Source: Bacillota bacterium
GTDB lineage: Bacteria; Bacillota; Clostridia; Lachnospirales; CAG-274
Direction: 5' to 3'
Length of the DNA stretch: 43,901 nucleotides
Assembly (NCBI GenBank): GCA_017460805.1
Contig: JAFUAF010000045.1
Location: forward strand, 1 to 43,901
Part shown: one piece after another, positions 1 to 8,587 of the stretch
How positions within the stretch are numbered: position 1 is the first letter of the stretch
Layout: each line of letters starts with the position of its first letter
Translations under genes and position numbers: made by a program
Notes under the pieces: model-generated
Told to the model about the DNA's origin: nothing
What the model saw: only the letters and a program-made list of their open reading frames with translations
Databases searched by the model: none

Positions 1-141
1 CCCGTCGCAGCTATTGAAGGAACGGGCTGTCGTCCTTGCCTGCCCTTTTAGGGTAGGGGGACCGCTTGCGGTGGAAGGGTTTGCGGACTTCGTGTAGAAG
101 TCCGCTGTCCTTGTCATCAACTCCCCGTCAAATTCCAATTT
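1..141 (+). repeat. Dispersed structured repeat upstream of the nitrogenase-like genes
   Basis: This non-coding stretch is a chain of hairpins: CCCT/AGGG (43-46 with 50-53), ACCGC/GCGGT (61-65 with 68-72) and a perfect 9-bp stem GCGGACTTC/GAAGTCCGC (83-91 with 97-105). It ends in a 23-bp sequence at 119-141 (starts AACTCCCC, ends CCAATTT). The exact reverse complement of that 23-mer lies at 43761-43783, in front of obg, so both copies have the same orientation relative to the gene they precede. It ends 20 nt before the first start codon. The left end may lie outside the window. Its function is unknown; it could be a MITE-like repeat that supplies 5' UTR sequence. Confidence 0.7.
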
Positions 142-161
142 GTAACCTATAGGAGAAAAAT

Positions 162-1343
162 ATGAAAAACGCAACAAAAATAATAAGCTGTTACGCGGCG
201 GACACGTCGGGGGTCTGTTCAGCGCTGTACGAACTGGGCGGCATGGTAGTGGTGCATGATGCCTCGGGCTGCAACTCGACATATTCTACCCATGATGAGC
301 CGCGTTGGTACGACAAACGCTCCATGATATATATATCTGCGCTGACCGAAAATGACGCTATCATGGGCAATGACGAAAAACTGATAAGCGACATCGTCTC
401 GGCGGCCAACGACCAACACCCCGCTTTTATCGCCGTCTGCGGCTCACCCATGCCAATGATGACGGGCGTGGACTTTGATGCAATAGCGGACGAGATAGAA
501 CGCCGCAGCAATATCCGTACATTTGCCATACACACAAACGGTACGCATAATTATTTAAAGGGTGCAGCGGACTCTCTTCTGACTGTAGTCAAAGAATATG
601 CAGAGGAATGTAAAAAAACGGAAAACGGCGTAAATATCCTCGGTGCGACCCCGCTTGATGTACCGCTTAACGGTACTTTAGAGTCCATAAAAAAATGGCT
701 TAAAGAAAACGGTTTTGATACCGTCTGTTCACTTTCTATGGATTGTACTTTGGACGATATACGAAAAATGCCCTCGGCTAATGTCAACTTAGTCGTGTCC
801 TACAGCGGGCTTGCAGCGGCGGAATATTTGTATAAAAAATTCGGTATTCCCTTTGTCTGCGGTGTGCCTGTTGGCAGGGAGTTTTCAAAAATACTTGCAA
901 AAAAACTTAAAAATTGTGAGGTCTCTTATCCATGCGCAGACAGAGAAAAAGTCGGGGACAGGGGGACGGTTATGACTGTCCCGAATGGGACAGCAGAACC
1001 GTCCCCACTGTCCCGCACATATATCATAGGCGAGGGCATATTTGCGGGTTCGCTTGCAAGGGCATGGGAGCTTGAAACGGGCGAAAAGGCAAATGTCATT
1101 TGTCCGCTTGACAATACTCCCGAAATGCTTGCCAAAACCGACATAACGGCTTATGCGGAGGAAGATATAGAAGCGGTATTAAAAAACGCAAAGACCGTTG
1201 TCGCCGACCCGTTATATAAATTTATTGTACCTAAAGATGCAAAATTCATAAGCCTGCCGCATTTTGCCTTTTCGGGCAGATGCTATGCAAGGTTTATGCC
1301 CGATCTGATAAATGGACAGGTATTTGATAAACTGACAAATTAA
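162..1343 (+). CDS. Nitrogenase component 1-like protein (first of three)
   Basis: This 393-residue protein belongs to the nitrogenase component 1 type oxidoreductase superfamily (NifD/NifK, BchN/B and relatives). The N-terminus carries Cys19, Cys37 and Cys93 in the contexts [18 protein letters not shown] and AVCGSP, matching the three-Cys pattern that holds the P-cluster or an equivalent FeS cluster in the family. It is shorter than NifD and NifK, and no FeMo-cofactor ligands can be assigned. RBS AGGAG lies at 152-156. It is followed by a NifH-like gene and two further component-1-like genes, so a two-component ATP-driven reductase is likely; the substrate is unknown. About 21 residues near 264-285 are encoded by an inserted palindromic repeat and align with nothing in the paralogue at 3418-4431. 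It is not a true nitrogenase subunit. Confidence 0.85.
   Translation: MKNATKIISCYAADTSGVCSALYELGGMVVVHDASGCNSTYSTHDEPRWYDKRSMIYISALTENDAIMGNDEKLISDIVSAANDQHPAFIAVCGSPMPMMTGVDFDAIADEIERRSNIRTFAIHTNGTHNYLKGAADSLLTVVKEYAEECKKTENGVNILGATPLDVPLNGTLESIKKWLKENGFDTVCSLSMDCTLDDIRKMPSANVNLVVSYSGLAAAEYLYKKFGIPFVCGVPVGREFSKILAKKLKNCEVSYPCADREKVGDRGTVMTVPNGTAEPSPLSRTYIIGEGIFAGSLARAWELETGEKANVICPLDNTPEMLAKTDITAYAEEDIEAVLKNAKTVVADPLYKFIVPKDAKFISLPHFAFSGRCYARFMPDLINGQVFDKLTN
953..1015 (+). repeat. REP/REPIN-like palindrome inside a coding region
   Basis: Two arms face each other: GGGACAG plus GGGGACGGTT at 955-971 and its complement at 997-1013, differing by one extra base in the right arm. A nested hairpin CTGTCCC-GAAT-GGGACAG occupies 976-993. 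The sequence is far more G/C-structured than the surrounding gene, and it keeps the reading frame, coding roughly residues 264-285 of the nitrogenase-like protein. The layout of two inverted REP units with an inner hairpin is that of REPIN elements mobilised by RAYT transposases. No RAYT gene is in the window. Confidence 0.75.
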
Positions 1344-1384
1344 AATATTATGCTAAAAAAATTTTTGAATATCAGGAGAAAACT

Positions 1385-2140
1385 ATGATAAAACTTGCAG
1401 TTTACGGCAAAGGCGGTATCGGCAAATCCACCTGTACGGCCAATCTTGCGGCGGCGTTTTCCATGCTGGGCAAACGGGTCATACAGATAGGCTGTGACCC
1501 CAAGGCCGATTCTACGATAAATCTTTTGGGCGGCACACCCGTTACGCCCGTAATGAATTACCTGCGCGAGCATGACGATGAGCCCGACAGGATAGAGGAC
1601 ATCTCAAAAGTCGGTTTCGGCAATATTTTATGTATAGAAACGGGCGGCCCGACCCCGGGGCTTGGCTGTGCGGGCAGGGGGATCATAACCACCTTTTCCC
1701 TTTTGGAGGAACTGGAGCTTTTTGAAAAATACAAACCCGATGTGGTACTATATGACGTGCTTGGCGATGTGGTCTGCGGCGGTTTTGCCGCACCTATCCG
1801 CGAGGGCTACGCATCACAGGTACTTATCGTGACATCGGGCGAGAAAATGGCTCTTTATGCCGCAAACAACATAAACAGCGCCGTAAAGAATTTTGAGGAC
1901 AGAAGTTACGCAAGGGTGCGCGGCATTATAATGAACCGCCGAAGTGTAGAGAACGAGGAAGAAAAAGTCCGTGTTTTTGCGGACTTGGCAGGGCTTGAAG
2001 TGGTGGCGGATATTCCGCGCTCGAACGATATTATAAAATACGAGGATATGGGCAAGACCGTTATAGAGGGCGACCCGAATTGTGAAACTGCGAAAAGGTT
2101 TTTTGCCCTTGCCCAAAAACTTATTGACGAGGATAAATAA
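1385..2140 (+). CDS. NifH-like nitrogenase iron protein homologue
   Basis: This 251-residue P-loop ATPase is of the NifH/BchL/CfbC type. The deviant Walker [10 protein letters not shown] is at residues 8-16 and the switch I-like segment is GCDPKADST. Both bridging [4Fe-4S] cysteines are present: Cys95 in GLGCAGRGI (with the conserved Arg98) and Cys131 in DVVCGGF. It should form a homodimer that hands electrons to a component-1-like partner with ATP hydrolysis. The RBS is AGGAGA just before the ATG. The stop codon is followed directly by the next gene at 2141. Canonical NifH proteins are about 270-295 residues, so this is a short form, as in uncharacterised group IV/VI-type homologues. It is probably not the N2-fixing enzyme, because no nifB, nifE, nifN or true nifDK accompanies it. 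Confidence 0.9.
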   Translation: MIKLAVYGKGGIGKSTCTANLAAAFSMLGKRVIQIGCDPKADSTINLLGGTPVTPVMNYLREHDDEPDRIEDISKVGFGNILCIETGGPTPGLGCAGRGIITTFSLLEELELFEKYKPDVVLYDVLGDVVCGGFAAPIREGYASQVLIVTSGEKMALYAANNINSAVKNFEDRSYARVRGIIMNRRSVENEEEKVRVFADLAGLEVVADIPRSNDIIKYEDMGKTVIEGDPNCETAKRFFALAQKLIDEDK

Positions 2141-3421
2141 ATGAGTGAAGCATTTTATATTACCGCAAAGGAACTGGCGGCAAGGGGTGATATCCCCGAA
2201 GAACTGGTCTCTTCAAAACATCTTATATACAGCTCGCCCGCAACTCTGGATTTTAATTCGCCCGGTGCAAAGGGCTTTGGTGTAAAACGCGCGGGGCTTG
2301 CGATACCGGGCTCTGTGATGCTGTTGGTAGCACCCGGCTGCTGCGGCAGAAATACCGCGCTTTTGAATGAACTGGGCTATTCCGAAAGGTTTTTCTATCT
2401 TCTTTTGGACGATACCGATATTGTGACAGGCAGACATCTGACAAAGATACCGAAAGCCGTGAAAGAACTCTGTGAAGAGCTTGACTGCACCCCGACTGCG
2501 GTAATGATATGTATTACCTGTGTAGATGCTCTTTTGGGTACGGATATGGAGCGCGTCTGCCGAAAGTGTGAGGAAACGGCGGGAGTGCCGACAGTACCCG
2601 CATATATGTATGCTTTGACCCGTGAAAAACGCCTGCCGCCAATGGCTGCTGTGCGGAAATCGGTCTATTCTCTTTTGAAAAAGCAGAAGAGAATTTCAAA
2701 CGAATGTAATATTTTGGGGCATTTTGCACCGCTTTTTGACGAATGTGAACTATATGATATATTGAAATCGGCGGGCATAAAAAAGGTGCATGAACTTTCG
2801 CGCTGTACGACTTTTGGGGAGTATGAGGAACTGTCAAGGGCAAATTTCAATCTTGTTATAAATCCCGAGGCGCGTTATGCGGCGCAGGATATGGAGAAAA
2901 ATCTCGGTATACCTTTTATCGAACTTAACAGGTTTTACCGCCTTGATAAAATAAGAAACCAGTACCGACTTTTCGGACAGGCGATAGGCGCGGAAATTGA
3001 CGATACAAAATTCTACGATGAAGCAAAAAAGACCGTTGAAGGTTTTGGAAATAAGTACGGCTCTTTGACTTTTGCGGTCGGTGAGTGTGTAAATGCGGAC
3101 AGTTTTGAGCTTTCGCTTGCGCTTGTGGAATACGGGCATAAAGTCAGCGAGATATACGGCACCGTGGGCGAGAGAAATTTTGTTTTTATAAAAAAACTGG
3201 CTGAGGTATCACCCGAAACGAGGATATTTTCAAACCTTTCGCCGACTATGCTCAATTATGAGAAAAAAACGGAGATAGATGCCGTTATCGGCGTTGATGC
3301 GCTGTATTATCATAATGACATAAAGGGAGTGGAATTTAATGACGAAAAACAGCCTTTCGGCTATTTGGCTGTGAAATTGCTGTTTGAGAGACTTGACAAG
3401 GCATTGGAGGGCGAAAGATGA
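2141..3421 (+). CDS. Nitrogenase component 1-like protein (second of three)
   Basis: This 426-residue protein starts immediately after the NifH-like stop codon. It has the component-1 fold signature in a diverged form: Cys67-Cys68 in APGCCGRN and Cys124/Cys127 in CITCVDALLG take the place of the usual cluster cysteines. The C-terminal half has repeated Rossmann-like segments, such as ECNILGHFAPLFDE and LTFAVGECVNADSF, as in NifD and NifK. It is the longest of the three component-1-like proteins and may be the partner subunit of one or both of the others. The last codons overlap the next start by 4 nt (ATGA), implying translational coupling. The substrate is unknown. It could be annotated simply as an oxidoreductase/nitrogenase component 1 family protein. 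Confidence 0.8.
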   Translation: MSEAFYITAKELAARGDIPEELVSSKHLIYSSPATLDFNSPGAKGFGVKRAGLAIPGSVMLLVAPGCCGRNTALLNELGYSERFFYLLLDDTDIVTGRHLTKIPKAVKELCEELDCTPTAVMICITCVDALLGTDMERVCRKCEETAGVPTVPAYMYALTREKRLPPMAAVRKSVYSLLKKQKRISNECNILGHFAPLFDECELYDILKSAGIKKVHELSRCTTFGEYEELSRANFNLVINPEARYAAQDMEKNLGIPFIELNRFYRLDKIRNQYRLFGQAIGAEIDDTKFYDEAKKTVEGFGNKYGSLTFAVGECVNADSFELSLALVEYGHKVSEIYGTVGERNFVFIKKLAEVSPETRIFSNLSPTMLNYEKKTEIDAVIGVDALYYHNDIKGVEFNDEKQPFGYLAVKLLFERLDKALEGER

Positions 3422-4431
3422 AAAAACTGCTTAAACATATATCACCCCTTGCGCCCGATGATTCGGGGGCTTGCTCCGTGCTTTACGAGCTTGGCGGCAT
3501 TGTTGTCATCTGTGATGCGGGCGGCTGTGCGGGCAATGTCTGCGGTTTTGACGAGCCGCGGTGGTTTACCAAAAAATCGGCTTTGTTCAGCGCAGGTCTA
3601 AGGGATATGGATGCGATTTTAGGACGTGACGACAGACTTGTCGAAAAGCTTGCCAAAGCTGCGGAACAGATAGACGCACGTTTTACCGCTGTAGTCGGAA
3701 CGCCCGTTCCCGCAGTCATTGCGACCGACTACAGGGCGCTTAAAAAAATGAGTGAAAAAAAGACGGGCAAACCGTGTATAACCGTTGAAACAACAGGCAC
3801 AAATCTTTACGATAAGGGCGAGGAAGCGGCTTATCTTGCACTTTTTAAGGAGTTTTCCAAAGAAAAAAAAGAAACCGTGGCAGGTAAAGTCGGTATTATC
3901 GGGGCAACGCCTTTGAATACGGGCTTAAAAACCGCGGATATTATAAAAGATAAGTATGAAAATGCGGTCTGTTTCGGTATGGACAGCGGTCTTGACGAGA
4001 TAATAAACGCATCCGAATGTGAAAAAATAATTGTTATCTCTAATTCGGGCATAAAATCAGCCAAATATCTGAAAGAAAAATTCGGTATCGGGTATGAGTT
4101 TGATTTTCCGTGCATACCCGAAGAAACGCTGAATAAAGCAAAGGAGCTTAAAAATAAAAAGGTACTGATAATTCATCAGCAGACCGCAACCAATGCTTTA
4201 AGAGATAAGATAAACGGCTGTGAGGTCGATTGTGCGACATGGTTTGAACTTAACAAGGATATTGCAAAAGAAAACGATCTTAGTATCAAGAACGAAGAGG
4301 ACTTTGCGGATATTGCGGATAATTACGATGTTATTATCGGGGATATTTCGTTTAAAAAAATAATCCCGAAGTACAAAGGCGAATTTATTGACTTCCCGCA
4401 TTTTGCGGTGTCGGGGAGAGGAATGGGTTAA
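3418..4431 (+). CDS. Nitrogenase component 1-like protein (third of three), with reduced Cys set
   Basis: This 337-residue protein is clearly paralogous to the product of 162-1343: DSGACSVLYELGG and FDEPRWF match [13 protein letters not shown] and HDEPRWY with no gaps over the first 100 residues. Cys19 and Cys37 are kept, but the third cluster Cys is Val93 (AVVGTPVP in place of AVCGSPMP). Extra cysteines at 32 and 42 might compensate. It is shorter than the first paralogue, partly because it lacks the inserted repeat. The ATG overlaps the preceding stop. It probably pairs with another component-1-like protein as an alpha/beta-type heteromer, or acts as a scaffold. After its stop there is a 38-nt gap before hypF. 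Confidence 0.8.
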   Translation: MKKLLKHISPLAPDDSGACSVLYELGGIVVICDAGGCAGNVCGFDEPRWFTKKSALFSAGLRDMDAILGRDDRLVEKLAKAAEQIDARFTAVVGTPVPAVIATDYRALKKMSEKKTGKPCITVETTGTNLYDKGEEAAYLALFKEFSKEKKETVAGKVGIIGATPLNTGLKTADIIKDKYENAVCFGMDSGLDEIINASECEKIIVISNSGIKSAKYLKEKFGIGYEFDFPCIPEETLNKAKELKNKKVLIIHQQTATNALRDKINGCEVDCATWFELNKDIAKENDLSIKNEEDFADIADNYDVIIGDISFKKIIPKYKGEFIDFPHFAVSGRGMG

Positions 4432-4469
4432 GATCCGATTTAATACAAATAAACAAGGGGGTGAAGCGA

Positions 4470-6767
4470 ATGAAAACGATAAATATACACATTTACGGCA
4501 TAGTGCAGGGCGTAGGGTTTCGGCCGTTTGTGTCGCGTGCGGCGGAGACCTGCGGTGTTTTGGGGACTGTGGCGAACAAAGGCTCTTATGTGGATGTATA
4601 CGCCAAGGGCGAAAATGAGCAGTTGGACAAATTTCTGAATATCATAAAACACGAGCCCCCCGAACGCTCGGTAATACTTGAGATTGATGCGGCGGATTGT
4701 GACGCGGACTTTGCTTTTACGTCCTTTGACATTATAGAAAGTGAAAAGGAATACGGCGATATTTTTGTTTCGCCCGATATTGCTACCTGCGACAAATGCC
4801 GTGAGGAATTGTTCGACAAAAACAACAAGCGTTATCTTCATCCCTTTATAAACTGCACCCAATGCGGCCCGCGTCTTACCATAATGGACACCATGCCCTA
4901 TGACAGAGTACGCACAACAATGGCGGATTTCCCTATGTGCAAAGACTGTGCGGCGGAATATACCGACCCTCTGACAAGACGTTACGATGCACAGCCCGTC
5001 TGCTGCAATGACTGCGGCCCCGAGGTCTATATAATAGGCACGGACTTAAAAGGCGGGGCGGCGATAACCGAGACCCGCAGACAAATAATGAACGGCAAAA
5101 TTGTCGCAATAAAGGGCATAGGCGGTTTTCACCTGTGCTGTGATGCAAAAAACGAAGAAGCGGTAAAAAGGTTAAGAAAGCTCAAAAACCGCCCCATGAA
5201 GCCGTTTGCACTTATGATGCGTGATATTGAAACAGTCAAAAGAGAATGTATAGTAAAAGCGGAGCAGGAGGAGTATTTAAAAGGCTGGCAAAAGCCTATA
5301 ATGCTGCTTGAAAAGCGTGAGGACACGACTTTAAGCGACAATATCGCACCCGACAATATCACTGTCGGGGTCATGCTGCCTTATGCGCCCGTGCAGATGC
5401 TTTTATTCGACTATCCGGACGATATAAAAATGAGTGACTGCCTTGTTATGACCAGCGGAAATGTGCGCGGAGCACCCATCTGCCGAAGTGACGAGGATGC
5501 TTTAAGGGAAATAGCGGGTTTTTGCGACCTTATTTTATCGCATAACAGAAGAATTCTATTGCGTGCAGACGATTCCGTTACCGACTGGCTGTTCGGCAAG
5601 CCCTATATGATACGCCGCTCGCGCGGGTTTGCACCTTTGCCGATAATGCTGAAACACGGAAAGGACAAACAGGTGCTTGCCATTGGCGGCGAGCTTAAAA
5701 ATGCGTTTTGCATAGCCAAAAACGGGCTTTTGTACCCCTCGCCATATGTGGGGGATATGGCGGATATCAGGACTGTGCGGGCTTTGCGCGAGAGCGTGGA
5801 GAGAATGTGCGGCCTGCTTGAATGTGAGCCGCAGGCGATAGTTTGCGACACTCACCCCATGTACAATACCGTGGCTTTTGCCGAGGAGTTTGCAAAAGAG
5901 AAAAATATCCCGCTTATAAAGGTGCAGCATCACTATGCGCATATTTTGTCCTGTATGGCTGAAAACGGCTGTGAAGAGCCAGTTATCGGTCTGTCGTTTG
6001 ACGGCACGGGCTTTGGCGATGACAAGACGATATGGGGCGGAGAGGTGCTTGTCTGCGACTATGAAAAATATGAAAGGGTCGGCAGTATTCAGCCCTTTAT
6101 CCAGTCGGGCGGCGATATTTCGGCAAAAGAGGGTTGGAGAATAGCCGCGGCGATACTGCGGGAAAGTGCGGAAAATGCCGCAAAACTTTGTGAAAAGCTT
6201 GATATCTGCACCGAAAAGGAGTATAATTTGCAGAGGGTCATGGCGCAGAAGAATATAAACAGCGTTTTATCCACCAGCTGCGGCAGGCTGTTTGACGCGG
6301 TTTCCGCCATATTGGGCATAAGGCGAGCCTCAACTTTTGAGGGCGAGGCATCTACGGCGCTTATGTACCATGCCGAGCTTTTTGAAAAGGAAAACAAGGG
6401 TATTGTGCCGAATTATAATAAATATGATAAGCTTTTGTCAAATGACGGAAGGCTGAATACCTCGGAATATGCGGCTTCTTTGGCTGAAAGACGTTTAAAC
6501 GGCGGAGATAAAAACGCTTTGGCGTATGAATTTCATGCCGTGCTTGCAGATATGGCGGCGGCAGCCTGCGGGGAAGTGCGAAAGAGGACAAATATAAATA
6601 TCTGTGCTTTGAGCGGCGGTGTTTTTCAGAACAGGCTGCTTGTAAGACTTGTAAAACAAAGACTTGAAGAAAAAGATTTTAAGGTGCTGCTGCACAGCCT
6701 TGTGCCGCCCAATGACGGCGGACTTGCGCTCGGACAGGCGGCGGTAAAAATAAATGATCGGTTTTGA
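4470..6767 (+). CDS. hypF: Carbamoyltransferase HypF
   Basis: HypF converts carbamoyl phosphate and ATP to a carbamoyl group passed to the C-terminal Cys of HypE, the source of the CN ligands of NiFe hydrogenase. Length is 765 residues, typical. The domains are in the usual order: acylphosphatase-like 1-90 (VQGVGFRPF), two double zinc fingers with CxxC pairs at 107/110, 129/132, 157/160 and 179/182, a YrdC-like domain from about 205, and a Kae1-like domain with HHYAH and LSFDGTGFG. The ATG at 4470 is chosen because AAGGGGGTG at 4455-4463 is a good RBS for it; an in-frame GTG at 4461 lies inside that RBS. It is the first gene of a hypF-C-D-(membrane protein)-E run. Confidence 0.97.
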   Translation: MKTINIHIYGIVQGVGFRPFVSRAAETCGVLGTVANKGSYVDVYAKGENEQLDKFLNIIKHEPPERSVILEIDAADCDADFAFTSFDIIESEKEYGDIFVSPDIATCDKCREELFDKNNKRYLHPFINCTQCGPRLTIMDTMPYDRVRTTMADFPMCKDCAAEYTDPLTRRYDAQPVCCNDCGPEVYIIGTDLKGGAAITETRRQIMNGKIVAIKGIGGFHLCCDAKNEEAVKRLRKLKNRPMKPFALMMRDIETVKRECIVKAEQEEYLKGWQKPIMLLEKREDTTLSDNIAPDNITVGVMLPYAPVQMLLFDYPDDIKMSDCLVMTSGNVRGAPICRSDEDALREIAGFCDLILSHNRRILLRADDSVTDWLFGKPYMIRRSRGFAPLPIMLKHGKDKQVLAIGGELKNAFCIAKNGLLYPSPYVGDMADIRTVRALRESVERMCGLLECEPQAIVCDTHPMYNTVAFAEEFAKEKNIPLIKVQHHYAHILSCMAENGCEEPVIGLSFDGTGFGDDKTIWGGEVLVCDYEKYERVGSIQPFIQSGGDISAKEGWRIAAAILRESAENAAKLCEKLDICTEKEYNLQRVMAQKNINSVLSTSCGRLFDAVSAILGIRRASTFEGEASTALMYHAELFEKENKGIVPNYNKYDKLLSNDGRLNTSEYAASLAERRLNGGDKNALAYEFHAVLADMAAAACGEVRKRTNINICALSGGVFQNRLLVRLVKQRLEEKDFKVLLHSLVPPNDGGLALGQAAVKINDRF

Positions 6768-6793
6768 ATCGTATATCGAAAGGAGAAATAAAA

Positions 6794-7003
6794 ATGTGTG
6801 TTGGATTATCGGCCAAGGTGGTAAGTGTCAAGGACGGGACTGCCGTGATAGATGCAAGCGGGGCAAAGCGCGAGGTAAGCGCACAGCTTCTGGACGAGCT
6901 TGAACCAGGCGATTATGTTATGGTACACGCGGGTGTCGCTATCGCTAAAATTACCCAGAGCGAGGACGACGAGGCCTGTGACGTAATGGAGAATATCGTA
7001 TGA
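6794..7003 (+). CDS. hypC: Hydrogenase assembly chaperone HypC
   Basis: A 69-residue HypC/HybG/HupF family chaperone. It keeps the essential N-terminal Cys2 (MCVGLSAKV) and the family motif GDYVMVHAGVAIAKI. HypC carries the Fe(CN)2CO unit together with HypD and hands it to the hydrogenase large-subunit precursor. The start at 6794 is set by the need for Cys at position 2 and by AGGAG at 6781-6785. The gene overlaps hypD by 4 nt (ATGA), consistent with the HypC-HypD complex being made in step. No hydrogenase subunit lies nearby, so the client is not visible. Confidence 0.96.
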   Translation: MCVGLSAKVVSVKDGTAVIDASGAKREVSAQLLDELEPGDYVMVHAGVAIAKITQSEDDEACDVMENIV

Positions 7004-8043
7004 ACGAGAATGTAAAGGCGGCAAAGGACATCATAACCAATTACAGAGGCAGACCGCTGCGTATAATGGAGGTCTGCGGCACGCATACGCACGAGATATT
7101 CCGTCTTGGTATAAGAAATTTAATGCCTAAGAATGCGGAGATAATCTCGGGCCCGGGCTGCCCCGTGTGCGTAACGCCCGTGGGTTTTATCGACGAGGCC
7201 TGTTGGCTTGCACTTGAAAAGGACTGTACCGTCTGTACATTCGGCGATCTGATCCGTGTGCCCGGTACGGAGAAAAGCCTTGCAGGTGCAAGGGCGGAGG
7301 GGGCGAAAGTCCGTCCCGTTTATTCGCCGCTGGATGCGGTGGAACTTGCAAAGAACGACCCCGACGGGCAATATGTTTTTCTTGCGGTCGGTTTTGAAAC
7401 GACTACGCCGTCGGCCTGTCTTGCGGCGGAGACTGCTAAAAACGAGGGCTTGAAGAATTTTTCTCTGCTGACCGCAAACAAGACCATGCCAAATGCTTAC
7501 AAGGCATTGGTGGGCAGCGCGGATGCTTTTATTTACCCGGGTCATGTTAATGCTATAACGGGCAATAAGACCTGTATCGAATTATGTGAAAAATACGGCG
7601 TTTCGGGTGTTGTGGCGGGCTTTACGGCAAACGAGCTTTTAACTGCGATAGCCGTGACCCTGACCCTTGCAGACAAGGGCGAGCCTTTTTTCAGAAATTG
7701 TTACCCGCGTGTGGTTAAGGACGAGGGAAATCCCGCCGCAATACGCATAATGGAGCGTGTTATGCAGCCTTGTGACAGCGAATGGCGTGGCCTTGGCGTG
7801 ATACCGATGTCGGGTATGGAGTTAAGGGAAGAATTCGCAGAATTTGATGCAAGGAAGAAGTTTGATATGCCGAAGATAGAGGGCAAGCCAAATCCCGCCT
7901 GCCGCTGCGGCGATGTTTTGCAGGGCAAGTGCAAACCGAGTGACTGCAAGGTGTTCGGCAAGGGCTGTACCCCTCAGCACCCCATCGGTGCGTGCATGGT
8001 GAGCGGCGAGGGCGCTTGTTCGGCATATTATCAGTATAATTGA
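7000..8043 (+). CDS. hypD: Hydrogenase maturation factor HypD
   Basis: A 347-residue protein of normal length for HypD, the [4Fe-4S] scaffold on which Fe(CN)2CO is assembled with HypC. Diagnostic motifs are EVCGTHTHEIFR (Cys26), SGPGCPVCVTP (Cys54 and Cys57) and the C-terminal cluster-binding region CRCGDVLQGKCKPSDC, ending in CMVSGEGAC. All recognised functional cysteines are present, so it should be active. The start overlaps the hypC stop, and the end is followed closely by a small membrane-protein gene rather than directly by hypE. Confidence 0.97.
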   Translation: MNENVKAAKDIITNYRGRPLRIMEVCGTHTHEIFRLGIRNLMPKNAEIISGPGCPVCVTPVGFIDEACWLALEKDCTVCTFGDLIRVPGTEKSLAGARAEGAKVRPVYSPLDAVELAKNDPDGQYVFLAVGFETTTPSACLAAETAKNEGLKNFSLLTANKTMPNAYKALVGSADAFIYPGHVNAITGNKTCIELCEKYGVSGVVAGFTANELLTAIAVTLTLADKGEPFFRNCYPRVVKDEGNPAAIRIMERVMQPCDSEWRGLGVIPMSGMELREEFAEFDARKKFDMPKIEGKPNPACRCGDVLQGKCKPSDCKVFGKGCTPQHPIGACMVSGEGACSAYYQYN

Positions 8044-8069
8044 TAAAAAGGGAAACGGAAGGGGAACAT

Positions 8070-8534
8070 ATGAAAATAAAGCCTTTATTCAAAACCCTGC
8101 TTATCGGGATATTTCTTTTGCTTTTGGCAGCTGTTTATGAGGGATTGGCTATCTTTGATATATATTATATTGAGGACTTAATAATTTGCCTTTTGCTTGT
8201 GGGCGGTTTTGGTATGGCGGTCGGGAGCTTTGCCGATATTTTTCTTATAGAATCATATTCGGTTTTAAGAAAAAGAAAATTAACAGAATCGACGGCAAAA
8301 AGGATGTTTTTGTTTTTAATAGGTATTGGGGCTGTGATACTTATAATAGGGTTTTATTTCTTGTTTATTAAAGCAGGGCTTCCTTATCAGGATCCGACAG
8401 AAGAAATGCAGAAAAGGTGGCTGCTTTATAAGAACATTGGAGAAAAACTGATGATATGTGGGTTTGTATCGCTGTCAAGCGGTATCATAGGCAGGATATT
8501 ATGTTTTATTTCTAAAGAAAATAAACGGATATAA
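8070..8534 (+). CDS. Small polytopic membrane protein of unknown function
   Basis: A 154-residue protein with four predicted hydrophobic segments at about residues 7-27, 36-56, 79-100 and 128-147, joined by short charged loops. I do not recognise the family. The start at 8070 follows GGAAGGGG at 8057-8064; an earlier in-frame codon at 8040 overlaps hypD but has no RBS of its own. It lies between hypD and hypE, and its third-position G/C use is lower than in the hyp genes. It may be a recent insertion or a membrane partner such as a transporter or anchor. No conserved metal ligands are obvious. Confidence 0.75.
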   Translation: MKIKPLFKTLLIGIFLLLLAAVYEGLAIFDIYYIEDLIICLLLVGGFGMAVGSFADIFLIESYSVLRKRKLTESTAKRMFLFLIGIGAVILIIGFYFLFIKAGLPYQDPTEEMQKRWLLYKNIGEKLMICGFVSLSSGIIGRILCFISKENKRI

Positions 8535-8587
8535 AAGGGAAAGTTTAAATTATAATTTACCGCATTAAAAGGATAGGAGAAAACAAA

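Noticed and set aside
15..160. A riboswitch upstream of the nitrogenase-like genes
   Set aside because: The hairpins belong to a dispersed repeat also found before obg, and no known aptamer core was recognised.
162..4431. A true N2-fixing nif cluster
   Set aside because: Component-1-like proteins are short, one lacks a cluster Cys, and no nifB, nifE, nifN or true nifDK is present.
4388..4618. A gene overlapping the start of hypF in another frame
   Set aside because: It has no RBS and lies within two well-supported genes.
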